From an uncultured Alphaproteobacteria bacterium (GTDB lineage: Bacteria; Pseudomonadota; Alphaproteobacteria; Methylaequorales; Methylaequoraceae), in contig CACMJG010000002.1 in the NCBI GenBank assembly GCA_902613995.1, positions 1 through 64,000 of the forward strand: a stretch of 64,000 nucleotides of DNA. Direction: 5' to 3'. The notes below the pieces were generated by a model that saw nothing but the letters and a program-made list of their open reading frames with translations, did no database searches and was not told the DNA's origin. Of this stretch, positions 19,785 to 31,027 are shown piece by piece; position 1 is the stretch's first letter; every line of letters begins with the position of its first letter. The position numbers were made by a program, and so were the translations under genes.

Positions 19785-20285
19785 TTGAAAAAAAAAGTTC
19801 TAGAACTAGATATTGGTGATCTAGTAGTTTATCCAACTTATGGTGTGGGTGAAATAGAAGACTTTGATTCTTATGATATAGACGGAGCGAAGCAAGATTT
19901 TATTTTAATAAATTTTAAACAAGATAAAATGAAGTTAAGGATACCCAAAGAAAAAGCGTCTAGTTCTGGATTAAGAAAGCTAAGTAATAAAAATAGACTT
20001 TCAAGAGCATTAGATGTCTTAGCTGAAAAACCATCTATAAAAAAAGACATGTGGATCAAAAGAGCAAAAGAATACGAGAAAAATATTAATAGTGGAGATC
20101 CAGTACTTATTGCTGAAGTTGTCAGAGATCTTCATAAAAAAGAAGATTCTTTGGAACAACAATCTTATTCCGAAAGACAAATTTATCTTACAGCCTTGAA
20201 TAGATTAAGCAATGAATATGCTGCCGTTCAAAATCTTGAAAAAAGAATGGCAAAAAACAAACTTGAAGAGTTGCTCAATCAATAA
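19785..20285 (+). CDS. carD: CarD-family transcription regulator
   Basis: CarD proteins bind RNA polymerase beta and stabilise open promoter complexes, notably at rRNA promoters. The N-terminal RNAP-interaction domain is clear (GDLVVYPTYGVGEIEDF, then LRIPKEKA), and the C-terminal part is helical with WIKRAKEYEKNINSGDP and SYSERQIYLTAL. The start is TTG, supported by a GGAG 6 bp upstream. The 3' end overlaps the convergent M48 protease gene by 7 bp. Confidence 0.94.
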   Translation: MKKKVLELDIGDLVVYPTYGVGEIEDFDSYDIDGAKQDFILINFKQDKMKLRIPKEKASSSGLRKLSNKNRLSRALDVLAEKPSIKKDMWIKRAKEYEKNINSGDPVLIAEVVRDLHKKEDSLEQQSYSERQIYLTALNRLSNEYAAVQNLEKRMAKNKLEELLNQ

Positions 20286-21727
20286 ATAGTCTTTATTTTT
20301 TGATTAGGCTTAAATTTGCCACTTTTAAAATCATTAAGATTTGAGAAAATCTTTTGAGAATGCATGCTTTGAAGATTCATTTTATTTATTACATTTCCTA
20401 ATAATTCTGGATTAGACGGAGCTGTTATCACTTTGATAGTTGGTGGTTTAAGTGATTTTATTTGCATTTCTGATAATTTTGAAAAACTAAAAACCATTTT
20501 CTTAAATTTTTCATTGTAATTTGTTAATTCCTCCTTTGTGCTAATTAGCAGAAACCGATAAATTAGCTCCTGACTCTCTTGAAGAGTTGCAAAAACAAAG
20601 GTTTTTTGATTTTTCTCAAACCTTCCTATATTTATATAAAAGTTATTATGAGATTTAGATTCGAAATCCAAAATTTGTTTTTTATCAATTTTTAACCATT
20701 TACTTACATAATCAATGTTATTTTTTCCTGAATCATTGTGAAGATCAAAAATTATTTTTGTTTTTTTGTTAGTGATGCCAATTAACGACTTTGGATTGTT
20801 GATAAAATAGAAATCTTTATCAAATGAAAATCTAAATCCCAATGGTTTATGTACAAAGCTATCTCGATAGAAAAACCCCTGCTCTGGTCTGTCTCCATAA
20901 ATAATACCATCAATCTTTTTTAAGAAAATTTCTTCTCCTACTATTGGATTTAATTGAGTCTGTCCTTTGTAATTTTCAATTACCTCTTGAACCCTCTTTG
21001 ACGAATTAGGGTGAGTTTTTAAGAGCTCAGAAACCTTATTCTTAATTTTAAGTATTTCTCTTTGAACCTGCGCATATTCCTCCATTATTCTTAAAAAATT
21101 CGCCATTTCTTTTGCATCGAATCCTGCTCTTATCATATATCTTACAGCAAGCTGATCAGCTTGATATTCTTGTGACCTTGAATACGATAAAAGATATAAT
21201 TGAGCTGACTGACCTAAAAGATTGTTAACAAAATTATTCTGTGAAAAAACATTCAGAATTTGTAATAGTACTCCAGTTCCAACACTCTTCGTATATCTTC
21301 TCGCTGAATGTCTGGCAGTTATGTGTCCAATTTCATGTGCAATAACTCCAGCTAGCTGAGCTTCATTTTGACATAGATATATTAACCCTCTTGTCAAATA
21401 TACGAACCCACCAGGTAGTGCAAATGCATTTATTATAGGGGTATTTAAGATTGTGAACGTAAACTCTTTATTAGAAAGCTCTGATGTGCTTACTAAAAAA
21501 TTTCCTATGCTTTCCACGTAATTTTTCAATTTTGGATTCTTATACTCTCCTCCAAATTGTTTAATAATTTTTTGATGTTCACTTCTTCCAATTGCATCTT
21601 CTTCACTTTCCGATAACAGATTAAACTCACTATCTCCAGTTGCAGGATTTTTTTGACACCCTTGACCGAGGTTAATAAAAATAAAAATTGAAATTATTAA
21701 AAAGGAATATTTAATTTTATTTTTCAT
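20279..21727 (-). CDS. M48-family metalloprotease lipoprotein (BepA-like)
   Basis: The 482-residue protein begins with a lipoprotein signal whose lipobox ends at Cys24 (GQGC), followed by the QKNPATG seen in many M48 lipoproteins. The zinc site HEIGH is at residues 131-135 and the third ligand lies in SRSQEYQADQLAV near 190. BepA-type proteases degrade or assist outer-membrane proteins in the periplasm. The C-terminal 200 residues are beta-rich and of unknown role. Confidence 0.9.
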   Translation of the reverse strand: MKNKIKYSFLIISIFIFINLGQGCQKNPATGDSEFNLLSESEEDAIGRSEHQKIIKQFGGEYKNPKLKNYVESIGNFLVSTSELSNKEFTFTILNTPIINAFALPGGFVYLTRGLIYLCQNEAQLAGVIAHEIGHITARHSARRYTKSVGTGVLLQILNVFSQNNFVNNLLGQSAQLYLLSYSRSQEYQADQLAVRYMIRAGFDAKEMANFLRIMEEYAQVQREILKIKNKVSELLKTHPNSSKRVQEVIENYKGQTQLNPIVGEEIFLKKIDGIIYGDRPEQGFFYRDSFVHKPLGFRFSFDKDFYFINNPKSLIGITNKKTKIIFDLHNDSGKNNIDYVSKWLKIDKKQILDFESKSHNNFYINIGRFEKNQKTFVFATLQESQELIYRFLLISTKEELTNYNEKFKKMVFSFSKLSEMQIKSLKPPTIKVITAPSNPELLGNVINKMNLQSMHSQKIFSNLNDFKSGKFKPNQKIKTIY

Positions 21728-21768
21728 TATTAAATGATAGTTTGTTTGAGTGTTATTGTAAAAAATTA

Positions 21769-22287
21769 ATGAAGAATAAATTAAATTTTTTTATTATCAT
21801 ATTTTTGTTTTCTTTTGTAAGTAATACGTCATTCGCGAAGGATAATAAAAATAGAATCGCCCTTGGCGGAGGAATTTATAATTTTATGAAACATGGAAGT
21901 GATGATTTCAATCAATCCTCGATAGCTTATAATTTTGAATATTTTTCAAAAAAAAAGGCATTTGGATTTATCAAGCCGCTTTTAGGCTTTCTTGGAACAA
22001 CTGAAAATGCTTATTATGGTTACTTTGGATTATCAACTGATCTTTATTTCTTTGATTGTAAATGCTTTTTGCTCTCCCCGAGTTTAGCCGTAGGTGCGTA
22101 TGAGGATGGAGATCAAATTAGACTTGGACATACACTAGAGTTTAGGAGTGGCGGGGATATTTCATACAGATTTAGAAACAATGTAAGGGTAGGCGTTGGA
22201 ATTTTTCATATTTCTAATGCAGGTTTGGGTTATAGAAATCCTGGTTCTGAACAAATAATTTTCAAATATCACATACCGTTTAATTAA
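21769..22287 (+). CDS. pagL: lipid A 3-O-deacylase, PagL family (copy 1)
   Basis: PagL is an outer-membrane beta-barrel that removes the 3-O-acyl chain of lipid A. After a signal peptide (about 1-23, ending TSFA) the protein shows alternating strands and the PagL catalytic pattern His147-x-Ser149 with Glu161 twelve residues later (FHISNAGLG...NPGSE), the same spacing as the Pseudomonas enzyme. The ATG at 21769 is preferred over 21742 because it begins the signal peptide. It is followed after 2 bp by a paralogue. Confidence 0.85.
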   Translation: MKNKLNFFIIIFLFSFVSNTSFAKDNKNRIALGGGIYNFMKHGSDDFNQSSIAYNFEYFSKKKAFGFIKPLLGFLGTTENAYYGYFGLSTDLYFFDCKCFLLSPSLAVGAYEDGDQIRLGHTLEFRSGGDISYRFRNNVRVGVGIFHISNAGLGYRNPGSEQIIFKYHIPFN

Positions 22288-22289
22288 TC

Positions 22290-22808
22290 ATGAAAAATTT
22301 CAAACCAATTTACATATTTTCTTTTATTTTAATCATGATCTCATCGAACTTATGTGCAAAGGATTCATCTAGATTTTCAGTTGGTTTGGGAATTTTCAAT
22401 TATATGGAAGACGGGTCTCCGCCCCATAACGACCAATCTGGCATGATAAATCTAGAACTTCACAGTGGAAGAAAGATGTTTAATTTAATTAAGCCTTTTG
22501 CTGGATTTTTGGGAACTAATGAAAATGCATATTACGCTTATGGTGGATTTGGTATAGATGGTTATTATGGAAAAAAAAAGAATTTTGTTGTAACTCCTAG
22601 TTTAGCCTGCGGCTATTACAAAGATGGAAAAGAAATAAAGGCTGGAAATCCTCTAGAGTTTTATATCGGAATTGATATGTTCTACAGATTTAAAAATAAT
22701 GCGAGAATAGGGGTTGGTATTTTTCATATTTCAAACGCTGATAGTGGTAAAAAGAATCCAGGCTCAGAGACTCTAGTTTTAAAATATCAAATTCCTATGG
22801 GAAGGTAA
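22290..22808 (+). CDS. pagL: lipid A 3-O-deacylase, PagL family (copy 2)
   Basis: A second PagL-type barrel of 172 residues with its own signal peptide (about 1-23). The catalytic triad is kept: His146, Ser148, Glu160 in FHISNADSG...NPGSE. It is clearly a tandem duplicate of the preceding gene, sharing FLGT.ENAYY and the C-terminal strand, but diverged enough that the duplication is old. The two genes are probably cotranscribed. Confidence 0.85.
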   Translation: MKNFKPIYIFSFILIMISSNLCAKDSSRFSVGLGIFNYMEDGSPPHNDQSGMINLELHSGRKMFNLIKPFAGFLGTNENAYYAYGGFGIDGYYGKKKNFVVTPSLACGYYKDGKEIKAGNPLEFYIGIDMFYRFKNNARIGVGIFHISNADSGKKNPGSETLVLKYQIPMGR

Positions 22809-22812
22809 AAGT

Positions 22813-22888
22813 GGTCTTATAGTTAAACTGGATATAACAAATCCCTCCTAAGGATTAATTTCTGGTTCGAGTCCAGATAAGATCACCA
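22813..22888 (+). tRNA. tRNA-Arg (anticodon CCT)
   Basis: The 76 bases fold into a complete cloverleaf: acceptor stem GGTCTTA/TAAGATC, D-stem GTTA/TAAC, anticodon stem AATCC/GGATT with loop CTCCTAA (anticodon CCT at positions 34-36), T-stem TCTGG/CCAGA with loop TTCGAGT, and an encoded CCA. It reads AGG codons. It lies between the second pagL-like gene and gmhA. Confidence 0.95.
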
Positions 22889-22898
22889 AATAAGAAAA

Positions 22899-23507
22899 AT
22901 GAAGCATGAAATTAAAAATTTTTTTCTATCACAGATTAATGAACACGAGTTGGTTATAGAAAAAACAAAGTTAAGTGTTGAGAGAAATTTCTTAAATCTT
23001 GTAAATATTTGTGTTAAGTCTGTGAAAAATGGGAAAAAAATTATTTTTTTCGGAAACGGAGGAAGTGCCTCAGACGCACAACATTTGTCAACAGAACTAA
23101 CTGTTAGATTCTGTGAAAATAGAAAGTCAATTCCAGCTATATCTTTAGTAACAGATACATCCGCAATATCTGCCATTGGCAACGATTATGGATTTAAATA
23201 TATTTTTTCTAGACAACTTGAAGCAATAGGTCAAGCTGGAGATGTTGCTATTGGAATAACAACTTCTGGCAAAAGTCCGAATGTTTTGGAAGGTCTTCAA
23301 TATGCCAAAGAGAATAAAATGAAATCAGTGGCTTTTACGGGGAGAAATATAAAACAGATTGAAAAAATAACAGACGAAATTATATCTATCCCAGCCAAGA
23401 ATACCTCAAGGATACAAGAAGCACACATATTGATAGGTCAAATGTTATGCAACGCTTTGGAGTTCCAATTAGGTCTTTCACCACTTGTTAATGAAGAGAA
23501 ATTCTAA
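22899..23507 (+). CDS. gmhA: phosphoheptose isomerase (SIS domain)
   Basis: GmhA converts sedoheptulose 7-phosphate to D-glycero-D-manno-heptose 7-phosphate for the LPS inner core. The 202-residue protein is one SIS domain with FGNGGSASDAQHLSTEL near residues 49-65, GITTSGKSPNVL and the C-terminal EAHILIGQMLC. The nearby PagL-type deacylases fit an LPS-producing cell. Confidence 0.9.
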   Translation: MKHEIKNFFLSQINEHELVIEKTKLSVERNFLNLVNICVKSVKNGKKIIFFGNGGSASDAQHLSTELTVRFCENRKSIPAISLVTDTSAISAIGNDYGFKYIFSRQLEAIGQAGDVAIGITTSGKSPNVLEGLQYAKENKMKSVAFTGRNIKQIEKITDEIISIPAKNTSRIQEAHILIGQMLCNALEFQLGLSPLVNEEKF

Positions 23508-23514
23508 TAAAAAA

Positions 23515-24186
23515 ATGTCCTTAAAAATTTCAGCCAAACTTATTTTTGTCTTACTCATAACTTCATGTAATTTAGACTCTAATTATTTTCCACACAATGA
23601 GGGTAAAAAAGTTTTTTACGATGTTTTTTTTGAAGACAAAGAAAAAACAAAAAAATCTTACAGACAGAGTTTTTATTTTCTGCCAAAAGTAAATAATGCA
23701 ATACCAGTTCTGAAAAATGATGGAGAAATAACTTTCTATGTTTTTGAGGATGAGGGGATTTTTAAAAAAGACACTGCTGATTTTTTTTCTACGAATGAGA
23801 ATGAGGATAGACAGCTGCTCATAGCCTTTCCAATTGTTAAGAACACCCAATGGAAAACAAATGACAAAACCAGCCTACAGATGAAATTAGGCTATGACCG
23901 GATATACGATACAAATCTGCCTTTTAAATTAACAAACAAAATTGAAAGTATTAATGAAACAGTATCAATTAATGGAAAAAAAATTAAAAATTGCATAAAG
24001 ATTTCAGGTTACGGTAAAACGAGTTACAATCCCGGACCTCCATTGGATGTCATAAATATTGAAGTTTTTTCGACTTCTTGGTTCGCTAAAGATTATGGTC
24101 TTGTAAAGTACATCAGGGAAGAAAAATCAGATTCAGAAACAATGGGTAAAATCTTTTACGAAAAAAATATGTTAATAAATGATTGA
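23515..24186 (+). CDS. lipoprotein of unknown function
   Basis: From the ATG at 23515 the protein (223 residues) has a lipoprotein signal with lipobox LITSC and the lipid-bearing cysteine at residue 18. The rest is soluble and beta-rich, with no family that I recognise. It follows gmhA after 7 bp and is probably in the same transcript. Two earlier in-frame start codons exist (23485, 23491), but they would bury the signal peptide behind charged residues and overlap gmhA. Confidence 0.75.
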   Translation: MSLKISAKLIFVLLITSCNLDSNYFPHNEGKKVFYDVFFEDKEKTKKSYRQSFYFLPKVNNAIPVLKNDGEITFYVFEDEGIFKKDTADFFSTNENEDRQLLIAFPIVKNTQWKTNDKTSLQMKLGYDRIYDTNLPFKLTNKIESINETVSINGKKIKNCIKISGYGKTSYNPGPPLDVINIEVFSTSWFAKDYGLVKYIREEKSDSETMGKIFYEKNMLIND

Positions 24187-24228
24187 ATAACTATATTATA
24201 ATAATATCAGTGCATGTGATTAATTATA

Positions 24229-27200
24229 ATGAGAATGTTTAAAAGATCCAAAAAAGGTCTTTATGACCCAAAAAATGAAAAAGATTCGTGTGGAATTGGC
24301 TTTGTTGCCAATATTTATGACATACCCTCTAGAAAAATAGTAGAAAATGCTTTAAAGGTTCTAGGTAATCTAACACATCGCGGTGCAGTTAGTGCAGACC
24401 CAAAAGCCGGAGATGGTGTGGGGATTTTGGTTCAGATACCTCATCAATTTTTTCAAGGCGAACTATCAAAGAAAAATGTAATTCTTCCTAGACCAGATGA
24501 TTATGCAATTGGTATGTTTTTTTTACCACGAGATCAAGAAGAAAAACAACATTGCATCAATGTGATCGATAAGTATCTCACCAAACTGAAGCTTGAAAAT
24601 CTTTTTATCAGAGAAGTTCCGAGAAATAACGAAGTTCTTGGTGAGTCAATAAAGGGTAATGAGCCATCAGTCATTCAGATATTTATAAAGCAAAAATTTC
24701 AAGCTAGCAAAATTAATGAGTTTGAACAAAGACTTTTTATTGCAAGGAGAAGAATAGAGATTGAACTGAAATCATTTGATTTCTACATCTCTTCATTATC
24801 TAGTAGAGTTATTGTCTACAAAGGGATGATTATGTCTGACAGTCTTAAGGACTATTATCTTGATCTAAAAGACGAAATGTTTATTTCCTCACTTGCTATT
24901 GTTCATCAAAGGTTTTCAACTAATACATTCCCAAGTTGGGAATTGGCTCAACCTTTCAGATTCTTATGTCATAATGGTGAAATCAACACATTGAGAGGTA
25001 ATGCAAATTGGATGAACGCAAGAGCTTCAGTTTCAAATTCTGACTTTTTTTTAAAAGAGTTTCAAAATTTGAATCCGTTAATTTTTGATGGTTTGTCAGA
25101 TTCTGCTGCCTTTGATAATGCTCTTGAATTTTTAATGATGGGAGGCTATAGCATCGAACACGCAATGATGTTGTTAATACCAGAAGCCTGGGAAAAAAAT
25201 ATTCAGAATTCTTCTATGAAAGATTATTACGAATATTATTCTAATTATATAGAACCGTGGGACGGACCGGCAGCTATGTGTTTTACCAATGGGAAAAAAA
25301 TTGGGGCTATTCTCGATAGAAACGGTTTAAGACCGTCAAGATACGTTCAAACTGACGACGGTATGGTCCTTCTTTCATCTGAAATGGGAGTATTGGATAT
25401 TGACCCTAAAACAGTTGTAAAAAGATGGAGACTCGAACCTGGAAAGATCTTCCTTATAGATTTAATTGAAAAAAGAGTTATTGATAACGAAGAGATAAAA
25501 TCTAAATTATCAGCAAAATATGACTATAGAAAGTCACTAGACAAATCACAGATTTTTCTTGATGATCTGGAAACTGGAGATGAAACCACTTTTTTAGAAG
25601 ATGATGTTTTAAAAAAGATGCAAGTTTGTTTTGGTTATACAAAAGAGGATATCAATTTCTTTATAGAGCCTATTCTAAAACTCGGCATTGAACCAATAGG
25701 TTCAATGGGTACAGATACTCCAATATCACTTCTTTCAGACAAACCAAAACTTCTATTTTCTTACTTTAAGCAATGTTTTGCACAAGTCACAAACCCACCA
25801 ATCGATCCTATTCGAGAAGAACTTGTTATGTCTCTTGATATGACACTTGGAGAAAAACCAAATATTTTTGATTCACCGGAGCAGAATACAAATGCAAGAC
25901 TAGAGTTAAAGCAACCTATTTTAACCAACAAAGAAATTTCTAAAATCAAGAATATTGAAAACAACACTAAAGGAAAACTTAAAGCCTCTGTTATTGATAT
26001 TCTTTTTAAAAACTCAACCAAAGAAATTGAATTAAGAGATGCACTTGAGAGAATCTGTTTTGAGGCTAAATCACAAATTCTAGACGGGTCGAATATTTTA
26101 ATTCTTTCTGATAGAAATGTTTCCAAGGTAAATGCCCCAATTCCGTCTTTATTAGCCGTTTCTGCAATTCACCATTACTTAATAAAGGAAGGGTTGCGAA
26201 TGAAAACAAGCTTGGCAATCGAAACTGGGGAGGCTAGAGAGCTTCATCACTTTGCAGTTTTATTTGGATATGGAGCTGAGGCCATAAACCCTTACTTAGT
26301 GTTTGATACGATACACAACTTAGTAGGTGACAAAAACTACAATGTGTCTGAGAAAAATTTTATAAAAGCATCAGGTAAAGCAATTCAAAAAATAATGTCA
26401 AAAATGGGAATATCTACTCTTAAATCATATTGTGGAGCCCAAATTTTTGACGCTGTTGGAATCTCAGAGGATGTCATTGATAAATATTTTCCAGGTACTG
26501 CTACCTTAATTGGTGGGTTGACTCTCCGACAAATAAAAGAAGAGACAATAAACAGATACTCACAATCATCTTTAATAAATAAAGAAACCACGAACTTAGA
26601 TGTGGGAGGAGAATATGCTTTTAGAATAAGAGGAGAAAAACATGCTTGGTCACCAAAAACTATTACTAATCTTCAAAAAGCAGTAAGAATAAATTCTCAA
26701 GAATCATTTAGAGAGTTCTCTGAAAAAATTAATGATCACAATAAATCGATGTTCACAATCAGAAGCCTGTTTGAGTTTGAAAAGCGCCGACCAATACCAT
26801 TAAAAAATGTTGAACCAGCGTCCGAGATTGTCAAAAGATTTTCTACAGGGGCAATGTCATATGGATCAATTTCACGAGAAGCCCACACTACCCTTGCATT
26901 AGCAATGAATAGAATTGGTGGTAAATCTAATACTGGAGAGGGTGGAGAGGAACCAGAACGATTTAAAACACTAAAAAATGGTGATTCAATGAAAAGTGCT
27001 ATTAAGCAGGTAGCCTCAGGAAGGTTTGGAGTTACAACAGAATATTTAGTAAATGCTAAAGATATTCAGATAAAAATTAGCCAGGGAGCAAAGCCAGGTG
27101 AAGGTGGACAACTTCCAGGTCATAAAGTAGATGATAAGATAGCAAGCGTTAGACACTCAACACCTGGTGTTGGTTTGATCTCTCCACCTCCCCACCACGA

Positions 27201-28794
27201 CATCTATTCTATAGAGGACTTGGCACAGTTAATTTACGACCTTAAAAATGTAAATCAACAAGCTAGAATTAGCGTAAAATTAGTGTCTGAATTTGGAGTT
27301 GGAGTTGTCGCTGCCGGGGTTACCAAGTGTAAAGCTGACCACATAACAATCGCTGGATATGACGGAGGAACCGGTGCCTCTCCTCTCACATCAATTAAAA
27401 ACGCCGGTACACCATGGGAACTTGGTTTGGCAGAAACGCATCAGACTCTTGTAATGAATAAATTAAGAAACAGAATTTCTCTTCAAGTTGATGGCGGTTT
27501 GAAAACAGGCAGGGATGTTGTTGTCGGTGCATTGTTAGGCGCTGACGAATTTGGATTTTCTACTGCTCCTCTGGTTTCAGTAGGATGTATAATGATGAGA
27601 AAATGTCACTTAAATACATGCCCTGTAGGTATAGCAACCCAAAATGAATTATTAAGGAAAAAATTTCAAGGTACGCCAGAGCATGTCATAAACTATTTTT
27701 TCCTCGTTGCAGAGGAGGTAAGAAAAATTATGTCTGAACTAGGAATTGAAAAATTCGAGGACCTTATTGGTAGATCTGAGCTTATGACTAAAAACAAAGC
27801 TATTGAGCATTGGAAAGCTAAGAACATTGATCTATCCAAGATCTTATACAAACCAGAATTTGAGAGTAGAGATGAAGTGTTTAATTCATCAGAGCAGAAT
27901 CACGATCTAGATGAAGTATTAGACGTAAAACTTATACATGAAAGTAGCCCAGTAATTGAAAAAAAGGTTTCAACCATTACCATAAATAAGTTAGTGAAGA
28001 ATACCGACAGAAGTCTTGGAGCTATGCTCTCTGGTGTCATTGCTAAAAAATTCGGTCACAAAGGACTCAGAGAAGATTCAATAGTTATTAATCTTGAAGG
28101 AACTGCAGGACAAAGTTTAGGAACGTTTTTATCTTCAGGCATTACAATCTCCTTGTCTGGTGAGGGAAACGATTACGTGGGCAAAGGTCTTTCTGGCGGC
28201 AAAATAATAATCAGACCATTTAAAGACTCAACCTATAAGCCAGAAAAGAATATTATAGTTGGTAATACAGTTTTGTACGGAGCAATTTCGGGTGAATGTT
28301 ATTTTTCAGGAATGGCTGGTGAAAGGTTTGCAGTTCGAAATTCTGGAGCTATAGCAGTTGTTGAGGGTACCGGTGATCATTGCTGTGAATACATGACAGG
28401 TGGTGTGATTATGGTGCTTGGAAATACAGGTGTAAATTTTGGTGCTGGTATGAGCGGCGGCATTGCCTATGTCTACCAAAAAGAGAAGGATTTTAAAAAT
28501 AAATGTAACATGTCTATGGTAAACATCTTAGGCGTCAAGAAAAGTAAACACATTTTACCTGAAAAACTTTTTGACAAGTATAATTTTCTATTTAATGATG
28601 AATTGAGGATAAAAGAAATGCTAAAAAAACACCTTAATTATACTGGTTCATCAGTTGCAAAATCAATACTCGATAATTTTGAAAACGAACTTCAGAATTT
28701 CGTAAAGATCCTTCCTACAGATTTTGAAAATGTTTTATTAGAAAGAATTAGCAAAGAAACAGATTCCAAGGTAGTAAATTTATGGCAAAAGTAA
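24229..28794 (+). CDS. gltB: glutamate synthase large subunit
   Basis: GltB makes glutamate from glutamine and 2-oxoglutarate. The 1521-residue protein is full length. A short propeptide ends before the nucleophile Cys21 in CGIGFVANI (class II glutaminase). The central and FMN domains follow, with [16 protein letters not shown] and [11 protein letters not shown], then the 3Fe-4S cysteines in [19 protein letters not shown], and the C-terminal beta-helix. It overlaps gltD by 13 bp. A second ATG at 24235 is also possible as start. Confidence 0.97.
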   Translation: MRMFKRSKKGLYDPKNEKDSCGIGFVANIYDIPSRKIVENALKVLGNLTHRGAVSADPKAGDGVGILVQIPHQFFQGELSKKNVILPRPDDYAIGMFFLPRDQEEKQHCINVIDKYLTKLKLENLFIREVPRNNEVLGESIKGNEPSVIQIFIKQKFQASKINEFEQRLFIARRRIEIELKSFDFYISSLSSRVIVYKGMIMSDSLKDYYLDLKDEMFISSLAIVHQRFSTNTFPSWELAQPFRFLCHNGEINTLRGNANWMNARASVSNSDFFLKEFQNLNPLIFDGLSDSAAFDNALEFLMMGGYSIEHAMMLLIPEAWEKNIQNSSMKDYYEYYSNYIEPWDGPAAMCFTNGKKIGAILDRNGLRPSRYVQTDDGMVLLSSEMGVLDIDPKTVVKRWRLEPGKIFLIDLIEKRVIDNEEIKSKLSAKYDYRKSLDKSQIFLDDLETGDETTFLEDDVLKKMQVCFGYTKEDINFFIEPILKLGIEPIGSMGTDTPISLLSDKPKLLFSYFKQCFAQVTNPPIDPIREELVMSLDMTLGEKPNIFDSPEQNTNARLELKQPILTNKEISKIKNIENNTKGKLKASVIDILFKNSTKEIELRDALERICFEAKSQILDGSNILILSDRNVSKVNAPIPSLLAVSAIHHYLIKEGLRMKTSLAIETGEARELHHFAVLFGYGAEAINPYLVFDTIHNLVGDKNYNVSEKNFIKASGKAIQKIMSKMGISTLKSYCGAQIFDAVGISEDVIDKYFPGTATLIGGLTLRQIKEETINRYSQSSLINKETTNLDVGGEYAFRIRGEKHAWSPKTITNLQKAVRINSQESFREFSEKINDHNKSMFTIRSLFEFEKRRPIPLKNVEPASEIVKRFSTGAMSYGSISREAHTTLALAMNRIGGKSNTGEGGEEPERFKTLKNGDSMKSAIKQVASGRFGVTTEYLVNAKDIQIKISQGAKPGEGGQLPGHKVDDKIASVRHSTPGVGLISPPPHHDIYSIEDLAQLIYDLKNVNQQARISVKLVSEFGVGVVAAGVTKCKADHITIAGYDGGTGASPLTSIKNAGTPWELGLAETHQTLVMNKLRNRISLQVDGGLKTGRDVVVGALLGADEFGFSTAPLVSVGCIMMRKCHLNTCPVGIATQNELLRKKFQGTPEHVINYFFLVAEEVRKIMSELGIEKFEDLIGRSELMTKNKAIEHWKAKNIDLSKILYKPEFESRDEVFNSSEQNHDLDEVLDVKLIHESSPVIEKKVSTITINKLVKNTDRSLGAMLSGVIAKKFGHKGLREDSIVINLEGTAGQSLGTFLSSGITISLSGEGNDYVGKGLSGGKIIIRPFKDSTYKPEKNIIVGNTVLYGAISGECYFSGMAGERFAVRNSGAIAVVEGTGDHCCEYMTGGVIMVLGNTGVNFGAGMSGGIAYVYQKEKDFKNKCNMSMVNILGVKKSKHILPEKLFDKYNFLFNDELRIKEMLKKHLNYTGSSVAKSILDNFENELQNFVKILPTDFENVLLERISKETDSKVVNLWQK

Positions 28795-30227
28795 CAGGAT
28801 TCCTAGAACACGATAGAGCTGAAAGTAAATCGATAGCTCCAAAATCTCGCTTAAGAAATTTTGATGAGTTTGTACTTCCATTTCCCGAAAAAACATTAAA
28901 CGAGCAAGCATCTCGTTGTATGGATTGCGGAATTCCTTATTGCCACGACTCGTGTCCAATTAACAACATTATTCCAGAATGGAATAATCTTGTTTATGAA
29001 AAAGATTGGAAAAATGCACTAGATGTTCTTCATTCAACTAACAATTTTCCAGAATTTACAAGTAGAATATGTCCTGCTCCGTGTGAGGCAGCATGTACAC
29101 TGAACATAGACGACAGTCCTGTAACAATTAAAAGTATTGAAAGATCCATCATTGATAAAGCTTACGAAAACGGGTGGATACTTCCAGTGATCAATAACAA
29201 AAAAACTAACAAAAAAATTGCAGTTGTTGGTTCTGGCCCAGCTGGTCTTGCATGTTCACAGCAGCTTGCAAGGGCTGGACATGACGTTAAATTGTTTGAA
29301 AAAAATGACAGAATAGGCGGATTGCTTAGATATGGAATTCCTAATTTTAAAATGGAAAAACATCTTATTGATAATAGAATTGAGCAGATGAAGCTCGAAG
29401 GAGTTTCATTCGAATGTAATGTCAAAATAGGAGAGGATATATCTATGAATAGATTACTCAAAGATTTTGATGCAATAGTTTTGGCTTGTGGTTCCGAACA
29501 ACCAAGAGATTTGAAAATTCCTGGAAGAGATTTGAAAGGAATTCACTTTGCAATGGACTTTCTAACTCGTCAAAATAAAATTTGTGAAGGAGACAAAATT
29601 GAGATAGAACCAGAGTTCTCCGCTAAGAACAAAAACGTTATTGTTATCGGTGGAGGTGACACTGGGTCGGACTGCATTGGAACATCAAATCGTCAAGGTG
29701 CAAAATCAGTAACCCAACTTGAAATTTTAGAAAAACCTCCAGCTAAAGAAAACAAGATGTTAACCTGGCCAAACTGGCCTCTAAAGTTAAGAACTTCATC
29801 ATCACACGAAGAAGGTGCAAATAGAAATTGGAGTGTTTCAACAAAACTTTTTAATGGTCAGAAAAATGTAGAGAGTTTGACCTTGAAAAAAGTTGAATGG
29901 AAAAAAAATGAGGAAGGACAAATGGTCATTAAAGACAGTCAAGGGAAAGAGTCTGAAGTTGAGTTGAAAGCTGATTTAGTTTTATTAGCTATGGGTTTTG
30001 TTCATCCTATTAAAGACAAACTTATAAAAGATTCAGGAATTAAACTTGATAAAAGAGGCAATGTTGAAGCAAATGATATTGATTATAAAACAAATATAAA
30101 AAAGGTTTTTGTTTCTGGAGACATGAGAAGGGGACAATCTTTAGTTGTTTGGGCAATAAAAGAAGGAAGACAAGTAGCTCATAATGTTGACAAATTTTTG
30201 ATGGGAACTACAAAACTTCCCTTTTGA
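28782..30227 (+). CDS. gltD: glutamate synthase small subunit
   Basis: GltD passes electrons from NADPH to GltB. The N-terminal ferredoxin-like region has the cysteine clusters [15 protein letters not shown] and [10 protein letters not shown] for two 4Fe-4S centres. The FAD site is [19 protein letters not shown], the NAD(P)H site is [13 protein letters not shown], and the last FAD contact is [16 protein letters not shown]. It is 481 residues and starts within the end of gltB. Confidence 0.97.
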   Translation: MAKVTGFLEHDRAESKSIAPKSRLRNFDEFVLPFPEKTLNEQASRCMDCGIPYCHDSCPINNIIPEWNNLVYEKDWKNALDVLHSTNNFPEFTSRICPAPCEAACTLNIDDSPVTIKSIERSIIDKAYENGWILPVINNKKTNKKIAVVGSGPAGLACSQQLARAGHDVKLFEKNDRIGGLLRYGIPNFKMEKHLIDNRIEQMKLEGVSFECNVKIGEDISMNRLLKDFDAIVLACGSEQPRDLKIPGRDLKGIHFAMDFLTRQNKICEGDKIEIEPEFSAKNKNVIVIGGGDTGSDCIGTSNRQGAKSVTQLEILEKPPAKENKMLTWPNWPLKLRTSSSHEEGANRNWSVSTKLFNGQKNVESLTLKKVEWKKNEEGQMVIKDSQGKESEVELKADLVLLAMGFVHPIKDKLIKDSGIKLDKRGNVEANDIDYKTNIKKVFVSGDMRRGQSLVVWAIKEGRQVAHNVDKFLMGTTKLPF

Positions 30228-30284
30228 AGATAATAAGATATTTATTTTAATTTAAAAAACAAAACTTCTAAAGCTCAGTTGACT

Positions 30285-31019
30285 ATGAACGACAAAATGT
30301 CTTTTTTACTTACAAGTTGTGGAAGGCTAAATCTATTAGATCGAACTCTAGAGAGTTTTTTCAAATTTAATAACTTCCCATTAGAAGAACTTTATTTAAC
30401 TGAAGACTCTGCAGATCAAGACGTATACAAGAAAATCAACAAAAAATGGGGTAAAAAGCTTAACATTCTTTTCAATAAAAAGAAAAAGGGTCAGATAAAA
30501 TCAATTGTTGACGCTTATAAGTTAATTAAGACACCTTATATTTTCCATTGTGAAGATGATTGGGTATATAAAAGAAAAAATTTTATTCAAGATTCACTAA
30601 AGGTTTTGGACTACGATTCAAAGATTATCCAAGTGTGGCTTGAAAGTCAAAAAAGTGCCAGTAGGCTTGATATTTTTAGTTACGGCCCTTTAAAAAAACA
30701 CAAAGGCGTTGAATTTAGAGAAGTATATTGTAAGGAGGGCTGGGAATGGGGATACTTCTCATTTAGACCTGGAGTTAAAAGAATGAAAGACTACAAATTA
30801 ATTGGAGGATATGAAAAATATAAGAATGAATTGGATATCGGTGTTACATACAAAAAGCTTGGTTACTACACTGTAATTTTAGAAAAATACGCTGTTGAAG
30901 ATATTGGCTTGGATCAAACTATATTTGATCCAACCAGAAAATGGCCTAATCGAAGAAAAACTAATGCTCCAACAGGTTTGAAAAGACTCTGGAAGCATTT
31001 AAAAAAATTTAGGTTTTAA
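30285..31019 (+). CDS. glycosyltransferase family 2-like protein
   Basis: The 244-residue protein opens with a GT-A style strand (MSFLLTSCGRLNLLDRTLESF) and has an acidic metal site HCEDDWVY near residues 89-96, in the place of the usual DXD. There are no membrane helices. The sugar and acceptor are unknown. It lies 57 bp after gltD, with no sugar genes around it. The ATG at 30285 is preferred over a TTG at 30279. Confidence 0.7.
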   Translation: MNDKMSFLLTSCGRLNLLDRTLESFFKFNNFPLEELYLTEDSADQDVYKKINKKWGKKLNILFNKKKKGQIKSIVDAYKLIKTPYIFHCEDDWVYKRKNFIQDSLKVLDYDSKIIQVWLESQKSASRLDIFSYGPLKKHKGVEFREVYCKEGWEWGYFSFRPGVKRMKDYKLIGGYEKYKNELDIGVTYKKLGYYTVILEKYAVEDIGLDQTIFDPTRKWPNRRKTNAPTGLKRLWKHLKKFRF

Positions 31020-31027
31020 TAAAACTA

